Shown here: positions 17,727-27,999 of the stretch, one piece after another
How positions within the stretch are numbered: the stretch's first letter is position 1
Layout: each line of letters starts with the position of its first letter
Assembly (NCBI GenBank): GCA_000716465.1
Contig: JNWL01000006.1
Coordinates: 1-64,000, forward strand
Direction: 5' to 3'
Length of the DNA stretch: 64,000 nucleotides
Source of the DNA: Streptomyces bikiniensis
Lineage (GTDB): Bacteria > Actinomycetota > Actinomycetes > Streptomycetales > Streptomycetaceae
Notes under the pieces: model-generated
Database searches by the model: none
What the model was told of the DNA's origin: nothing
The model's input: only the letters and a program-made list of their open reading frames with translations
Position numbers and translations under genes: made by a program

Positions 17727-18899
17727 TCATCCGGCGGAGCGGCGGCCGTGCCAGTCCAGACAGAGTACGAGAACGTCGTCCGGCAGTTCGCCGGGGGCTT
17801 CCTCGCGCAGGGCCCGGACGACGGCCCGGGGGGCGTCCGCGCAGGCGGTGCCGCGGGTCCGCTCGATCGCGCGGCGCACCGGGCGGTCGAGGGCCGTGTC
17901 GCCGCCGGGCGGGGGCTCGCCCCGGTCGCAGGCGACGAAGACGAGCCGGTCGCCGGGGAGGACGCGGAGGCGCTGGGCGGCGTAGACGGTGTCCTCGAAC
18001 ATGCCGAGGGGCAGCTGGCGCTCCAGGCCGATCCGCTCGGTCGTCGCGGCGCGGTCCCGCCAGACCGTGGGCGAGCCCGCGTCGACGACCCGCACCTCGC
18101 CGGTGGCACGGGCGAAGCTCAGCAGGAGGGCGGAGAGGGACCGCTCGCCCCGGTGCTGCCCGTAGAGGGCCTGGTCGGTGAGGCTGGCCTGGCCGACCAG
18201 GTCGAGCCCGGCGCGCCGGGCGTTGCGGATGGCGTTCAGGGCGAGGTTGCCGACCAGGGCGGACGGGGTGCCGGTACCGGTGCTGTCGGCGACGACCAGG
18301 GTGAGCTCCTCCTCGGTGACGCACCAGTCGAGGACGTGTCCGCCCGAGGTGTAGGAGGGCTCCCAGTGGGCGTGCAGGTCGAACTCGGCGTCCGCGCACC
18401 CCCGCCCGGGGAGCAGGCCCCACTGCATCTCCGCCGGGACGCTGAGGGCGCTCGCCCTGCGCGTCCGGCGGTACAGGTCGGTGTGGCGGTCGGCGACGCG
18501 CAGGGCGTGTCCGAGCGTCTCGGCGACGTCCGCGAGCTCCTCGGTCGCTTCGGGAGTGGCCAGGTCCGAGGGGAGGACGACCACGAGGACGCCGCACCGC
18601 TCGCCCCGAACCGTCACAGGAAGGTACGCGGTCGCCGTGGGCCCGTCACCACCGAAAAGATATGGTTGCTGTGTGGAAAGAGCGCGACCTGCGGGCCCCG
18701 GCCCCACGGCCACGTGCCGCATCCCGGCCGGAGCCTGCACGGGCTCGACGGGACGCAGCGACGTGTGCCCGTAGTCGAGGAGCAGGAGATCGGCGGAGAG
18801 CACGGCGAACCGCCGCGCCAGATCGACACGGAGGGAGTCCAGGAGGCGGTGTGGCGGCGCCCCGCGCAGAGCGCATTCCACTGTCACGTGTCGATCCAC
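17727..18899 (-). CDS. SpoIIE-type PP2C phosphatase homologue, metal site partly degenerate
   Basis: About 390 residues. An N-terminal GAF-like sensory region (about 1-165) precedes a SpoIIE/PP2C domain. The metal motifs are only partly kept: the first reads YTSGGHVLDW (first Asp replaced by His), the second VADSTGTGTPSALV keeps its Asp, the third VACDRGEPP keeps Asp but loses the following Gly, and the last PDDVLVLCLDW is intact. It could be a weak phosphatase or a binding-only regulator of the nearby anti-sigma kinase and STAS proteins. The GTG at 18899 has AGAAGGCGG upstream. It is divergent from a MarR gene 96 bp away and similar to the paralogue at 19691-20890. Confidence 0.8.
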   Translation of the reverse strand: MDRHVTVECALRGAPPHRLLDSLRVDLARRFAVLSADLLLLDYGHTSLRPVEPVQAPAGMRHVAVGPGPAGRALSTQQPYLFGGDGPTATAYLPVTVRGERCGVLVVVLPSDLATPEATEELADVAETLGHALRVADRHTDLYRRTRRASALSVPAEMQWGLLPGRGCADAEFDLHAHWEPSYTSGGHVLDWCVTEEELTLVVADSTGTGTPSALVGNLALNAIRNARRAGLDLVGQASLTDQALYGQHRGERSLSALLLSFARATGEVRVVDAGSPTVWRDRAATTERIGLERQLPLGMFEDTVYAAQRLRVLPGDRLVFVACDRGEPPPGGDTALDRPVRRAIERTRGTACADAPRAVVRALREEAPGELPDDVLVLCLDWHGRRSAG

Positions 18900-18994
18900 C
18901 GAATCCGTACCGCCTTCTGGAGAGATGTGGAGATGACCGGCGCGTCGCGAGGCCGACGCCTTCCGCCCCGGACGCCTGAGGAGTGTCGGTAGCC

Positions 18995-19510
18995 ATGGAC
19001 GCGAACCCCGCCCCGTCCCAGCGGGAGCCGCAGGAGACGGCACAGGCCGCCCGGGAGCTCATCGAGCTTCTGGAGGTGCTGTGGGAGCGCGGCCGGGACA
19101 TGGCGTCGTCGACGCCGGTGTCGGCGTCCCAGCTCCGCGTGCTCTACAGCCTCGACCGCGAGGAGGGCATCAACCTCCGGGCCCTGGGGGAACTGCTCGG
19201 TTCCGCGCCGCCCTCGGTGAGCCGCATGTGCGACCGCCTGGAGGCGCTGGGGTTCGTGCAGCGGCTGCCCAGCCCCGTCAGCCGCCGGCAGCTCGAACTG
19301 CACCTGACGGTCCGCGGCAAGGCGTACCTGCGCGATCTGCGGGTCCAGCGGGAAGAGGCCCTGCTGGCCGTCATCTCCGGCATGTCGCCGACGAGCCGGA
19401 AGGCGCTGCTGCGCGGTCTGACGGGCTTCCAGGACGCGCTGGACAAGGAGAGACCGTCGGCGCCCCCGGTGCACCGGGGCGCGCCGCTCAAGGACGTCCG
19501 GTCCGCCTGA
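18995..19510 (+). CDS. MarR family transcriptional regulator
   Basis: A 171-residue winged-helix DNA-binding protein. The recognition region reads LRALGELLGSAPPSVSRMCDRLEALGFVQR and the wing is SPVSRRQLELHLTVRGKAYL. A helical dimerisation segment lies at the N-terminus (ARELIELLEVLWERGRDM). ATG 18995 follows GAGGAG by 11 bases; an in-frame GTG at 18983 overlaps that site. It sits between two SpoIIE-type phosphatase genes and diverges from one, so it may control them. The ligand is unknown. Confidence 0.9.
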   Translation: MDANPAPSQREPQETAQAARELIELLEVLWERGRDMASSTPVSASQLRVLYSLDREEGINLRALGELLGSAPPSVSRMCDRLEALGFVQRLPSPVSRRQLELHLTVRGKAYLRDLRVQREEALLAVISGMSPTSRKALLRGLTGFQDALDKERPSAPPVHRGAPLKDVRSA

Positions 19511-19613
19511 CCCCCGCGCGCCGTCCGGTTGCGCACCCCATGTCCCACCTGTCACCCTCTGCCCGTCCACGACGCGTCCACCCCGGACACGAGCCAGGTG
19601 TTGCCTCAAGGAT

Positions 19614-19635
19614 ACAGTTGCCGCACGGCAACTGT
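19614..19635. terminator. perfect 10-bp inverted repeat between convergent genes
   Basis: ACAGTTGCCG, CA, CGGCAACTGT. It lies between the convergent MarR and phosphatase genes, so a bidirectional terminator is the simplest reading; an operator is also possible, since a TTGCC half repeats just upstream at 19601. Confidence 0.5.
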
Positions 19636-19651
19636 TGACGCCGGGTGTCCC

Positions 19652-19690
19652 GGGAGGCCCGGGAGGGACGGGAGGGACGGGAGGGACGGG
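19652..19690 (+). repeat. GGGACGGGAG tandem repeats, G-quadruplex-like
   Basis: About four copies of a 10-bp unit give six or more runs of three Gs separated by one or two bases. It ends at the stop of the minus-strand phosphatase gene. A G-quadruplex could form on the plus strand. Confidence 0.6.
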
Positions 19691-20890
19691 TCAGGCGTCG
19701 GCGGGTTCCGGGGAGCCGGAGCCGTGTCCGTCCTGCCGTCCGTACCAGTCGAGGCAGACGACGAGCGCGTCGTCCTCCAGCGGGGCGTCGCCGTGGTAGG
19801 CGGCGAGTTCGCGCAGGACCGCGCCGGGGACCTGCGAGGGCGGCAGCAGCTTCGTGGCGGTGAGCGCGCGGGCCAGTGCCCGGTCCCCGTAGCTCTCCCC
19901 GTCCGGGGAGGCCGCGTCGTACACCCCGTCGCTGCCGAAGAGCAGCCGGTCCCCCGGGCGGACCGCGAGGCGCTGCGTCTCGTAGGCGGTGTCCTCGAAC
20001 ATGCCCAGGGGCAGCTGGGCCTCGAAGGAGACGGGCTCGACGGAGCGGTCCCGCAGCCGCCACAGGCGCGGCGATCCGGCGTCCACGGCCTCCACCTCCC
20101 CCGTGGCGAGGTCGAAGCGGAGCAGGAGCACCGAGACGAAGGCCTCGCCGCGGTACTGCGCGTACACGGCCTGGTCCGCCAGGGCAGCCTGGTCGGCGAG
20201 GCCGAGGCCGGCGCGGCGGGCGTTGCGGAGCGCGTTGAGGGCGAGGTTCGTCAGGAGGGCGGCCTCGATGCCCTCCCCCATGCCGTTGGTGACCGTCAGG
20301 GTCAGGTGGTCGGCCGAGGCCGACCAGTCGTAGTTGTCCCCGAAGATCGCGTAGGCGGGCTCCAGGTGCGCGCCGAGGGCGAACTCGGGACGCACGCAGG
20401 AGCGGCCCGGCAGGAGTTGCCACTGCATCTCGGCCGCCAGCGTCAGCCGGGTGGCCCGCCGCGCGAGGTCGTACAGGTCCGTGTCGCGCTCGGCCACCAG
20501 GATCTCGTGGCCGAGCGCCTCGCAGACGTGCCGCAGCTCGGGCAGCAGGGGCACGAGGTCGCTGCCCGGCGGCAGGGCGGCGGTGAGGACGCCCATCCGG
20601 TCCCCCCGGACGGTGACCGGCAGGTGGACGGAGACGGCGTCGGCGTCACGGGTGACGTACGGCTCCTGGGCGCCGAACGCGCGTCCCTGCGGGCTGTCGT
20701 GGATGAGGACCGGCGGGGTGGTCTGCGGCACGCGTTCGACGAGCTGGAGCGAGCGCAGCGCGTAGTCGGCGAGGCGGAGCTCCACCCGCAGCGCCCCGCA
20801 GTGCTTGCGCAGGGCGTCCGCCACGACGCCCACCAGCAGGTGCGGAGCGGCCCGGCGCAGGGCCCGCTCGACACCGGTGATCTCGTCCAC
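19691..20890 (-). CDS. SpoIIE-type PP2C phosphatase with N-terminal sensory region
   Basis: About 399 residues, paralogous to 17727-18899. The N-terminal half (1-170) is a GAF-like sensor (VHLPVTVRGDRMGVLTAALP). The PP2C half has FGDNYDWSA (both Asp present), VTNGMGEGIEAALL (the usual GDVxGHG Asp replaced by Asn), FGSDGVYDA and EDDALVVCLDW. One of the metal ligands is therefore missing. GTG 20890 has AAGGAG 12 bases upstream. The STAS gene lies just upstream on the same strand (44 bp), which suggests the two are co-expressed and that the phosphatase acts on phosphorylated STAS antagonists. Confidence 0.85.
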   Translation of the reverse strand: MDEITGVERALRRAAPHLLVGVVADALRKHCGALRVELRLADYALRSLQLVERVPQTTPPVLIHDSPQGRAFGAQEPYVTRDADAVSVHLPVTVRGDRMGVLTAALPPGSDLVPLLPELRHVCEALGHEILVAERDTDLYDLARRATRLTLAAEMQWQLLPGRSCVRPEFALGAHLEPAYAIFGDNYDWSASADHLTLTVTNGMGEGIEAALLTNLALNALRNARRAGLGLADQAALADQAVYAQYRGEAFVSVLLLRFDLATGEVEAVDAGSPRLWRLRDRSVEPVSFEAQLPLGMFEDTAYETQRLAVRPGDRLLFGSDGVYDAASPDGESYGDRALARALTATKLLPPSQVPGAVLRELAAYHGDAPLEDDALVVCLDWYGRQDGHGSGSPEPADA

Positions 20891-20934
20891 GTGTTCCGGT
20901 TTCTCCTTCTCGTCCGCGCCCGCGGCGCGGACCC

Positions 20935-21303
20935 CTAGCCCTCGTGCCCGGCCGCGACGAGCGCGTCCGCCACGTCGGCGTGCAGGGGCGTCGTCATCGT
21001 CAGGCCCGTGATCTCCAGGATGCGGCGCACGGCCGGGGTCGGCGCGGCGAGATGGAGGTCGCCCCCGGACTCCCGTGCGTCCCGCCCCGCCCTGATCAGG
21101 ACGTTGAGGCCGGACGAATCCATGAAGTCCAGGGCGGAGAGGTCCAGGACGAGGTGGCGGCGGCCGTGCAGGAACTGGTTGGCCAGGTGGTGGTGGAGCA
21201 TGGTGGCCGTCTCGATGTCGAGCTCTCCTCCCACGGACACGACCGCCGTGTCGGCGTCGTGGATCTCCACTTCGACGTCCAGGTTCACTTCGCGCTCGGG
21301 CAT
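20935..21303 (-). CDS. STAS domain anti-sigma factor antagonist
   Basis: A 122-residue RsbV/SpoIIAA-like protein. The beta-strand AVVSVGGELDIETATMLHHHL and the phosphorylation helix LDLSALDFMDSSGLNVLIRA are clear; one of the two serines in DSSG is the expected phosphorylation site. In its unphosphorylated form it would sequester an RsbW-like kinase and free a sigma factor. ATG 21303 has GCAGGAGC upstream. It lies between two phosphatase genes, downstream of the large PAS/GAF phosphatase and upstream of another, forming a probable operon (23884 to 19691). Confidence 0.92.
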   Translation of the reverse strand: MPEREVNLDVEVEIHDADTAVVSVGGELDIETATMLHHHLANQFLHGRRHLVLDLSALDFMDSSGLNVLIRAGRDARESGGDLHLAAPTPAVRRILEITGLTMTTPLHADVADALVAAGHEG

Positions 21304-21349
21304 GCTCCCTGCTTTCCACAAATGAGGTGATGGTCGGTCGGGCACGGGG

Positions 21350-23884
21350 TCAGGTGACCCGCACGCCGATCAGGCACGTGTCGTCGTCGGTGTCGGACTT
21401 GCTGTGCGTGAGCAGCAGGTCGAGGCGGCGTTCGAGGCCGTCGGCCGGCGTCTGGGCCGTGGCGAGCAGCTGGTCGAGGGAGTCGTGCACGGAGGTGTCC
21501 CGCCGCTCGACGAGCCCGTCGGTGTACATCAGTACGGTGTCGTCGGGCTCCAGCTGGATCTCCGCCTCCTCGTACTCGGCCTCGGCGAGGGCCCCGAGCA
21601 GCAGCCCCTGGAGCAGCGGCAGCTTGGCGGCCCGGTCGCCCCGTACGAGCACGGGCGGGAGGTGGCCCGCCCTGGCCCAGCGCAGGGTGCGGGTCGAGGG
21701 GTCGAAGACGCCGCAGACGGCGGTGGCCGTGACCTGGGCGGTCAGGTGGTGGGCCACGTTGTTCAGCCAGGACAGGAGCTGCCCGGGGCCCGCGCCGGTC
21801 ACGGCGAGGCCGCGCAGGGCGTTGCGCAGGACGACCATGCCGGTGGCGGCCTCTATGCCGTGGCCCGCGATGTCGCCGACGCACAGCAGGATCTTCTTGG
21901 ACGGCAGCACGACGGCGTCGTACCAGTCGCCGCCGACCAGGGACTCGGTCTCGGCGGGCCGGTAGCGCACGGCGACGTCGAGGCCCGGGGCGTCGAGCGG
22001 GGCCGTGGTCGGCGGCATGATGGCGTGCTGGAGCTGGAGGGCCAGCCGGTTGCGCTCCGCCGACTCCTGCTCGGTGACGGCGAGTTGGTCGCGGGTGGCC
22101 GCCAGGGCGACCTCCGTCCAGTGCTGCGCGGAGATGTCCTGGTAGGCGCCCCGCACGGCGAGGAGCCGCTCGTCGGCACCGAGGGAGGGCTCGGCGATCA
22201 CCCGGATGTGGCGGGTCACCCCGTCCCGGCGCAGCATGCGGAAGGCCGCCGAGCTCGCCCGCCGCTGGTGCAGCACGGCCTGGAGGAAGCGGCCGATGGC
22301 GACCTCGTCGTCCGGGTGGGCGTGGGCGGTGAGGTCGCGCAGGGAGACCGGGCCCTCGGTGAGGTCCCGCCCGAAGAGGTCGAAGAGCTGTCCGTTCCAG
22401 GTGATCTCCCCGGTCAGCACGTCCTCCTCGAAGCCGCCGATGCGGCCGAGGCGCTGGGCGTGCTGGAGCAGGCTGGCGAGCCGGGCGGACTCGTCCTCGA
22501 TGCGCCAGATGAGGAGGACGCTGTCGCCGTGCCGGCTGATGCTGAGGTCGGCGGCGGACGCGAGCGGCACCTGGTCCACGAGGGCGGTCAGGCGGGTCCG
22601 CCGGGCGCGGAAGGGCTCCCCGGTGGCGTAGACGCGCTCGATCCGCTCGAAGAGCTCGTTCTCGCCGGCCGTCGTGGGGTACGCCTCCAGGAGCAGGGCT
22701 CCGTCGACGGCGCCGCGCGAGCGGCCCGCCGGGTCCTGGAAGTGCTCGTTGGCGTGGCGGATGCGGAAGTCCCGCAGGCGCCCCTCGCCGTCCAGGTGCG
22801 GGGTCAGGACCAGGGCGGGGTCGTAGAGGCCGTCGGCGAGCTCCACGAGCTCCGACGCACCGGCGGCCGCGGACGAGAGCGCCCGGGTCGGCACCGGCTG
22901 GACGGGAAGGGTCTCCAGGGTGTGGGCGCACAGTTCGGCCAGGGCCTCGATCTGGCGCTCCACGGCCTGCGGCTGGGGTTCGAGGGGCCGGTGCCAGCAG
23001 ATCTCCAGGACGCCGTGGATCCGCCCGCCGGTCCCGGCGGGCACCGCCACCCGGCCGCCGTCGGGGTGGCGGGTGTGGCCGATCGAGGGGACGCCGGCGG
23101 CCCCGAGCGAGGGGAACCGGACGGTCCGGCGGGCGGTGAGGGCCTCCCGGGCCACGGTGGCCACGCCGGGCGGCACGTAGCGCCAGCGGGCGGGCTCGTC
23201 GGCGCCGAAGCCCGCGTGGCCGCAGAGGGTCAGGGAGGCGTCGGGGCCGGTGGTCCAGATGGCGACGGCGACGGCGCCCAGCGGGGCGAGGGCGTGTTCG
23301 AGGAGGGACTCGGCGACGGCCTGGCTGTCCCCGGCGTTGAGCGCGGCGCTCTCGGCCGTGCGCAGGCGCACGGCGACCGAATCGCCGGCCGCGGCGGCAC
23401 CCGTCGCACCGGTCCCGCCGGCGTTCACCTGCGCGTCCGGTCCGCCGGCGTCCGGGCCCGTCCCGGCGGTCCCGGGCCCGTCCGGCTGCCGTACGGCCCT
23501 GACGAAGCCCTCGGCGACCTCGGCGACCCGGTCGTGGGCGGCCTGGTTGATGATGTCCGCGGCCAGCTCCAGCTGGGAGAGCCCGGCCTGCCCGGCCAGT
23601 TCGGCGAGCTGCTTCGCGGCCTGGGCCGGGCCGCAGCCGAGCCGCTCGACGATGACGCCCTTGGCCAGCTCGATCAGGGCGCGCCCCTCGGCCGCGGCGT
23701 GCGCGGCGCGCACCTCCTCGCGCAGCCGCTCCACGGTGGCGGCCAGGCGGCCCACGGCGGAATGGTCGTCCGGCAGCGGCTCCTCCTCCCGCCCGGGGGG
23801 CAGAGCCGGTCCGGCCGGTGTCGGAGCGCCGTCTCCTGGGGGACCGACGGCGGGTTCTCCGCCGTGGCGGTGGGGAGCGCTCAT
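21350..23884 (-). CDS. multidomain SpoIIE phosphatase (ANTAR-like, GAF, PAS, PP2C)
   Basis: An 844-residue sensor phosphatase. Residues about 45-115 look like an ANTAR-type helical domain (RALIELAKGVIVERLGCGPAQAAKQLAELA). A GAF domain follows at about 160-300, then two PAS-like domains (about 330-450 and 455-590; FRIRHANEHFQDP, and GGFEEDVLTGEITWNGQLFDLFG). A short coiled segment leads to a PP2C domain with every metal motif intact: VGGDWYD (Asp653, Asp656), VGDIAGHGIEAATG, MYTDGLVERRD and DDDTCLIGV. It should be the active phosphatase of this locus. ATG 23884 has GAGGAG upstream. It follows the hybrid kinase gene by 92 bp on the same strand. Confidence 0.9.
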   Translation of the reverse strand: MSAPHRHGGEPAVGPPGDGAPTPAGPALPPGREEEPLPDDHSAVGRLAATVERLREEVRAAHAAAEGRALIELAKGVIVERLGCGPAQAAKQLAELAGQAGLSQLELAADIINQAAHDRVAEVAEGFVRAVRQPDGPGTAGTGPDAGGPDAQVNAGGTGATGAAAAGDSVAVRLRTAESAALNAGDSQAVAESLLEHALAPLGAVAVAIWTTGPDASLTLCGHAGFGADEPARWRYVPPGVATVAREALTARRTVRFPSLGAAGVPSIGHTRHPDGGRVAVPAGTGGRIHGVLEICWHRPLEPQPQAVERQIEALAELCAHTLETLPVQPVPTRALSSAAAGASELVELADGLYDPALVLTPHLDGEGRLRDFRIRHANEHFQDPAGRSRGAVDGALLLEAYPTTAGENELFERIERVYATGEPFRARRTRLTALVDQVPLASAADLSISRHGDSVLLIWRIEDESARLASLLQHAQRLGRIGGFEEDVLTGEITWNGQLFDLFGRDLTEGPVSLRDLTAHAHPDDEVAIGRFLQAVLHQRRASSAAFRMLRRDGVTRHIRVIAEPSLGADERLLAVRGAYQDISAQHWTEVALAATRDQLAVTEQESAERNRLALQLQHAIMPPTTAPLDAPGLDVAVRYRPAETESLVGGDWYDAVVLPSKKILLCVGDIAGHGIEAATGMVVLRNALRGLAVTGAGPGQLLSWLNNVAHHLTAQVTATAVCGVFDPSTRTLRWARAGHLPPVLVRGDRAAKLPLLQGLLLGALAEAEYEEAEIQLEPDDTVLMYTDGLVERRDTSVHDSLDQLLATAQTPADGLERRLDLLLTHSKSDTDDDTCLIGVRVT

Positions 23885-23976
23885 GACGCGGACTCCTCGA
23901 AGACGGCGGCCTGGGCCGCGGGACGGACGGAACGGACGGGACGGGGAAGGGGCGGCGGTAGGGGGAGGGCCGGGGC

Positions 23977-26900
23977 CTACCCGTCGTTCAGCCACCGGCG
24001 GATGCAGGCGATGAGGTCGTCGGCGTCGACCGGCTTGGTGACGTAGTCGCTGGCGCCCGAGGCGATGCTCTTCTCGCGGTCCCCGGGCATGGCCTTGGCG
24101 GTGACCGCGATGACCGGCAGCCCGGCGTGGACGGGCATCTGCCGGATCTTCGAGGTGGCGGTGTAGCCGTCCATCTCGGGCATCATGACGTCCATCAGGA
24201 CCAGGTCGATGTCGGGGTGCGCGGTGAGCGCCTCGATGCCCTTGCGGCCGTTCTCGGCGTGCAGGACCTTGATGCCGTGCAGCTCCAGGATGCCGCTCAG
24301 GGCGTAGAGGTTGCGGGCGTCGTCGTCGACCACGAGGACCGTGCGGCCCTGCAGGGCGGTGTCGATGGTCTGCGGCGCCGGGGGCCGGTGCTCGCCGCGC
24401 ACCAGGGGCACGACGTCGCCCGGCTGGTCCGCCGACAGGTGCAGGGCGATCCGCTCGCGCAGTTCGTCGAGGCTGGAGAGCAGCTCGAGCGGGCGCATGC
24501 GGGCGCGCGTCTGGAGGGCCCGCTCCTGCTCGGGGGTGAGCCTGCGGTTGTTGTGGGCGAGGACGGGGACGGTGCGCAGCGCCTCGTCGCCGTCCATGGC
24601 GTCCAGGAACTGCAGGGCCTCGCCGTGGGCCATGTCGACCTCGAGCACGACGCAGTGGAAGGGCTGGGTGGCGAGGGCGGTCGCCGCCTCCTGGGGGCCC
24701 ACGGCCGTGATCAGCTCGATGTCCTCGCGGTCCGCGCGGTCGCGGCCGGCGGTCAGCTCCACGACGGCGTTCTCGGCGACGAGCGAGAGGAGTCCGCGCG
24801 GGCGCTCCTCGATCACGAGGAGGCGCCGGATCTGCCGGGCCGGCGGTGCGGCGGGCAGGGCGGGGCGGGCGGCGGAGGCGTCGGAGAGCGCCGCGGGCTC
24901 CTCGTCCTCGTCGGACCGCACGGCCGGGGCGTGGGCGGACTGCTCCTTGAAGTCGGCCCGGGCGACCGGCAGGTAGAGGGTGAAGGTGCTGCCCTCGCCG
25001 GGCTCGCTGGCGACCGTGAGGGCGCCGCCGAGCAGGTAGGCGATCTCCCGGCTGATGGACAGGCCGAGGCCGGTGCCGCCGTACTTCCGGTTGGTGGTGC
25101 CGTCCGCCTGCTGGAAGGCACCGAAGATGGCGTCCAGGTGCTGGGCGGCGATGCCGATGCCGGTGTCCTTGACCCGGAAGGCGACGACGGGGCCGCCGCG
25201 GTGGACCGTGGCGGGCAGTTCGTCGTCCGCGGCGGGCTCGATGCGCAGTTCGACGCTGCCGCGCTCGGTGAACTTGACGGCGTTGGAGAGCAGGTTGCGC
25301 AGCACCTGCCGGAGCCGGGAGTCGTCGGTGACGAGGTCCACGGGGACGCCGGCGGCGGTGGAGACGGTGAAGGTGAGGCTCTTCTGCGAGGTGAGCGGCC
25401 GGAACGTCGCCTCGACGTAGTCGAGGAGGCGGCGCAGCGCCACCCGCTCCGGGTTGAGGTCCATCTTCCCGGCCTCCACCTTGGACAGGTCGAGGATGTC
25501 GTTGATCAGCTGGAGCAGGTCGGAGCCCGCGGAGTGGATGATGCCGGCGTACTCGACCTGCTTGGCCGTGAGGTTGCGGGTCGGGTTCTGGGCGAGGAGC
25601 TGGGCCAGGATGAGCAGGCTGTTGAGCGGGGTGCGCAGTTCGTGGCTCATGTTGGCCAGGAACTCCGACTTGTACTTGGAGGCCAGCGAGAGCTGCTGGG
25701 CGCGGTCCTCCAGCTCCTGCCGGGCCTGCTCGATCTGCAGGTTCTTGGCCTCGATGTCGCGGTTCTGCGAGACGAGCAGGGCCGCCTTCTCCTCCAGCTC
25801 GGCGTTGGAGCGCTGGAGCTCCTCCTGCTGGACCTGGAGCTCCTCGGAGCGGGCCCGCAGCTCGTCGGCGAGGCGCTGGGACTCCTCCAGGAGCTCGTCG
25901 GTGCGAGCGTTGGCGACGATGGTGCTGAGGTTGACGCCCACCGTCTCCATGAGCTGTTCCAGGAAGTCCCGGTGCACGGAGGTGAAGGGGGTGAAGGAGA
26001 CCAGTTCGATGACGCCGAGGACCTGGTCCTCGACGACGATCGGCAGCACGATCAGGCTGCCCCCCGAGGCCTGGCCGAGGCCGGAGGTGATGTAGACGTA
26101 GTCGCCGGGCACGTTCTCGGCGGCGATGGTGCGGCGGCTGCGGGCGGCCTGGCCGACCAGGGACTCGCCGAGCCGGAAGCGGTCGCGGCTGTCGGCGGGG
26201 CGCCCGTAGGAGCCGACGAGCTTGAGCTCGACGCCCTCCGCGCCGTCCTCGGCGAGGTAGAACGCACCGTACTGGGCGCACACCAGCGGGGTCAGCTCGT
26301 CCATGACGAGTTCGGCGACGACGGCCAGGTCGCGGTGGCCCTGCATCAGCTCGGAGATGCGGGCCAGGCTGGACTTGAGCCAGTCCTGCTCCTGGTTGGC
26401 GCGGGTGGTCTCGCGCAGCGAGCCGACCATCGCGTTGATGTTGTCCTTGAGCTCGGCCACCTCGCCAGAGGCGTCGACGGTGATGGAGCGGGTCAGGTCG
26501 CCCTCGGCGACCGCGCTCGCGACCTCGGCGATGGCGCGCACCTGGCGGGTGAGGTTCCCGGCCAGCTCGTTGACGTTCTCGGTCAGGCGCTTCCAGGTGC
26601 CGGAGACGCCCTCGACCTCGGCCTGGCCGCCGAGGCGGCCCTCGCTGCCGACCTCGCGGGCGACGCGCGTCACCTCGGCGGCGAAGGAGGACAGCTGGTC
26701 GACCATCGTGTTGATGGTGGTCTTCAGCTCCAGGATCTCGCCCTGGGCGTCGACGTCGATCTTCTTGGAGAGGTCGCCGTTGGCGACGGCGGTGGTGACC
26801 TGGGCGATGTTGCGGACCTGGCCGGTGAGGTTGTTCGCCATCGAGTTGACGTTGTCGGTGAGGTCCTTCCAGGTGCCGGCCACGTTGGGCACCCGGGCCT

Positions 26901-27993
26901 GGCCGCCGAGGCGGCCCTCGGTGCCGACCTCGCGGGCGACGCGCGTCACCTCGTCGGCGAAGGCCGAGAGGGTGTCCACCATCGTGTTGATGGTGTCGGC
27001 GAGCGCGGCAACCTCGCCCTTGGCCTCCACGGTGATCCGGCGGGAGAGGTCGCCGCGGGCGACGGCGGTGGCGACCTGGGCGATGGAGCGCACCTGGCCG
27101 GTGAGGTTGGACGCCATCACGTTGACGTTGTCGGTGAGGTCCTTCCAGGTGCCGGAGGCGCCCCGGACGGTGGCCTGGCCGCCGAGGTTGCCCTCGGTGC
27201 CGACCTCGCGGGCGACGCGCGTCACCTCGTCGGCGAAGGCCGAGAGCTGGTCGACCATCGTGTTGATGGTGTTCTTCAGCTCCCGGATCTCGCCGCGGGC
27301 GTCGACGTCGACCTTCTTCGAGAGGTCGCCCTTGGCCACGGCGGTGGCGACGTGGGCGATGGAGCGCACCTGGGCGGTGAGGTTGCCCGCCATGGAGTTG
27401 ACGGAGTCGGTGAGGTCGCGCCAGGTGCCGGAGACGCCCTTGACGTCCGCCTGGCCGCCGAGGATGCCCTCGGTGCCGACGTCGCGGGCCATGCGGGTGA
27501 CCTCGTCGGCGAAGGAGGAGAGCTGGTCGACCATCGTGTTGATGGTGTTCTTGAGCTCCAGGATCTCGCCGCGGGCGTCGACGTCGATCTTCTGGGAGAG
27601 GTCGCCCTTGGCGACGGCGGTGGCGACGTGAGCGATGTCACGGACCTGGGTGGTGAGGTTGCCGGCCATCGCGTTGACGGAGTCGGTGAGGTCGGCCCAG
27701 GTGCCGGAGACGCCCGGGACCTCGGCCTGGCCGCCCAGGGTGCCCTCGGTGCCGACCTCGCGGGCGACGCGCGTCACCTCGGAGGTGAAGAGGGAGAGCT
27801 GGTCGACCATGCCGTTGAAGACGCCGGAGATCTCGCCCAGGAGCCCGCCCGCCTCGTCCGGCAGGCGGGTGCCGAAGTCCCCGTCGCGCACGGCGGTGAG
27901 GCCGGCCAGGAGCTGGCGCAGCTCCGCCTCTCCCACGGCGGCCGGTCCCGGCCGCCGTGCGGCCGAGGAGCCCTCGATCGTCGTCTCAGACAT
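23977..27993 (-). CDS. soluble hybrid histidine kinase with tandem HAMP repeats
   Basis: A 1338-residue sensor kinase without membrane segments. Residues about 30-520 are a run of HAMP units: one divergent copy (FNGMVDQL), then five near-identical 92-residue copies, each with GTW-x-DLTD-x-VN, VA-x-GDLS and NTMVD. A GAF domain follows (about 545-700), then a Glu/Gln-rich coiled coil (705-775). The HisKA box is [15 protein letters not shown] with His784. HATPase boxes are [19 protein letters not shown] and [13 protein letters not shown] degenerate receiver (about 1065-1165) precedes an intact receiver ([10 protein letters not shown], Asp1268; final Lys in VTKPVDA). The layout resembles OsaA-like osmotic-stress kinases of Streptomyces and fungal group III kinases. 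ATG 27993 is the only start with an upstream GAGGATGAGG. Confidence 0.92.
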   Translation of the reverse strand: MSETTIEGSSAARRPGPAAVGEAELRQLLAGLTAVRDGDFGTRLPDEAGGLLGEISGVFNGMVDQLSLFTSEVTRVAREVGTEGTLGGQAEVPGVSGTWADLTDSVNAMAGNLTTQVRDIAHVATAVAKGDLSQKIDVDARGEILELKNTINTMVDQLSSFADEVTRMARDVGTEGILGGQADVKGVSGTWRDLTDSVNSMAGNLTAQVRSIAHVATAVAKGDLSKKVDVDARGEIRELKNTINTMVDQLSAFADEVTRVAREVGTEGNLGGQATVRGASGTWKDLTDNVNVMASNLTGQVRSIAQVATAVARGDLSRRITVEAKGEVAALADTINTMVDTLSAFADEVTRVAREVGTEGRLGGQARVPNVAGTWKDLTDNVNSMANNLTGQVRNIAQVTTAVANGDLSKKIDVDAQGEILELKTTINTMVDQLSSFAAEVTRVAREVGSEGRLGGQAEVEGVSGTWKRLTENVNELAGNLTRQVRAIAEVASAVAEGDLTRSITVDASGEVAELKDNINAMVGSLRETTRANQEQDWLKSSLARISELMQGHRDLAVVAELVMDELTPLVCAQYGAFYLAEDGAEGVELKLVGSYGRPADSRDRFRLGESLVGQAARSRRTIAAENVPGDYVYITSGLGQASGGSLIVLPIVVEDQVLGVIELVSFTPFTSVHRDFLEQLMETVGVNLSTIVANARTDELLEESQRLADELRARSEELQVQQEELQRSNAELEEKAALLVSQNRDIEAKNLQIEQARQELEDRAQQLSLASKYKSEFLANMSHELRTPLNSLLILAQLLAQNPTRNLTAKQVEYAGIIHSAGSDLLQLINDILDLSKVEAGKMDLNPERVALRRLLDYVEATFRPLTSQKSLTFTVSTAAGVPVDLVTDDSRLRQVLRNLLSNAVKFTERGSVELRIEPAADDELPATVHRGGPVVAFRVKDTGIGIAAQHLDAIFGAFQQADGTTNRKYGGTGLGLSISREIAYLLGGALTVASEPGEGSTFTLYLPVARADFKEQSAHAPAVRSDEDEEPAALSDASAARPALPAAPPARQIRRLLVIEERPRGLLSLVAENAVVELTAGRDRADREDIELITAVGPQEAATALATQPFHCVVLEVDMAHGEALQFLDAMDGDEALRTVPVLAHNNRRLTPEQERALQTRARMRPLELLSSLDELRERIALHLSADQPGDVVPLVRGEHRPPAPQTIDTALQGRTVLVVDDDARNLYALSGILELHGIKVLHAENGRKGIEALTAHPDIDLVLMDVMMPEMDGYTATSKIRQMPVHAGLPVIAVTAKAMPGDREKSIASGASDYVTKPVDADDLIACIRRWLNDG
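26400..27850 (-). repeat. 276-bp tandem coding repeat (HAMP units)
   Basis: Five consecutive copies of a 92-codon unit within the hybrid kinase gene, highly similar in DNA as well as protein. Phrases such as GTCGACCATCGTGTTGATGG recur once per unit. Confidence 0.85.
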
Positions 27994-27999
27994 GCCTCA

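Noticed and set aside
26400..27850. Regular 276-bp repeats that could look like a repeat array or CRISPR
   Set aside because: They are in-frame HAMP units of one protein; there are no short palindromic repeats with unique spacers.
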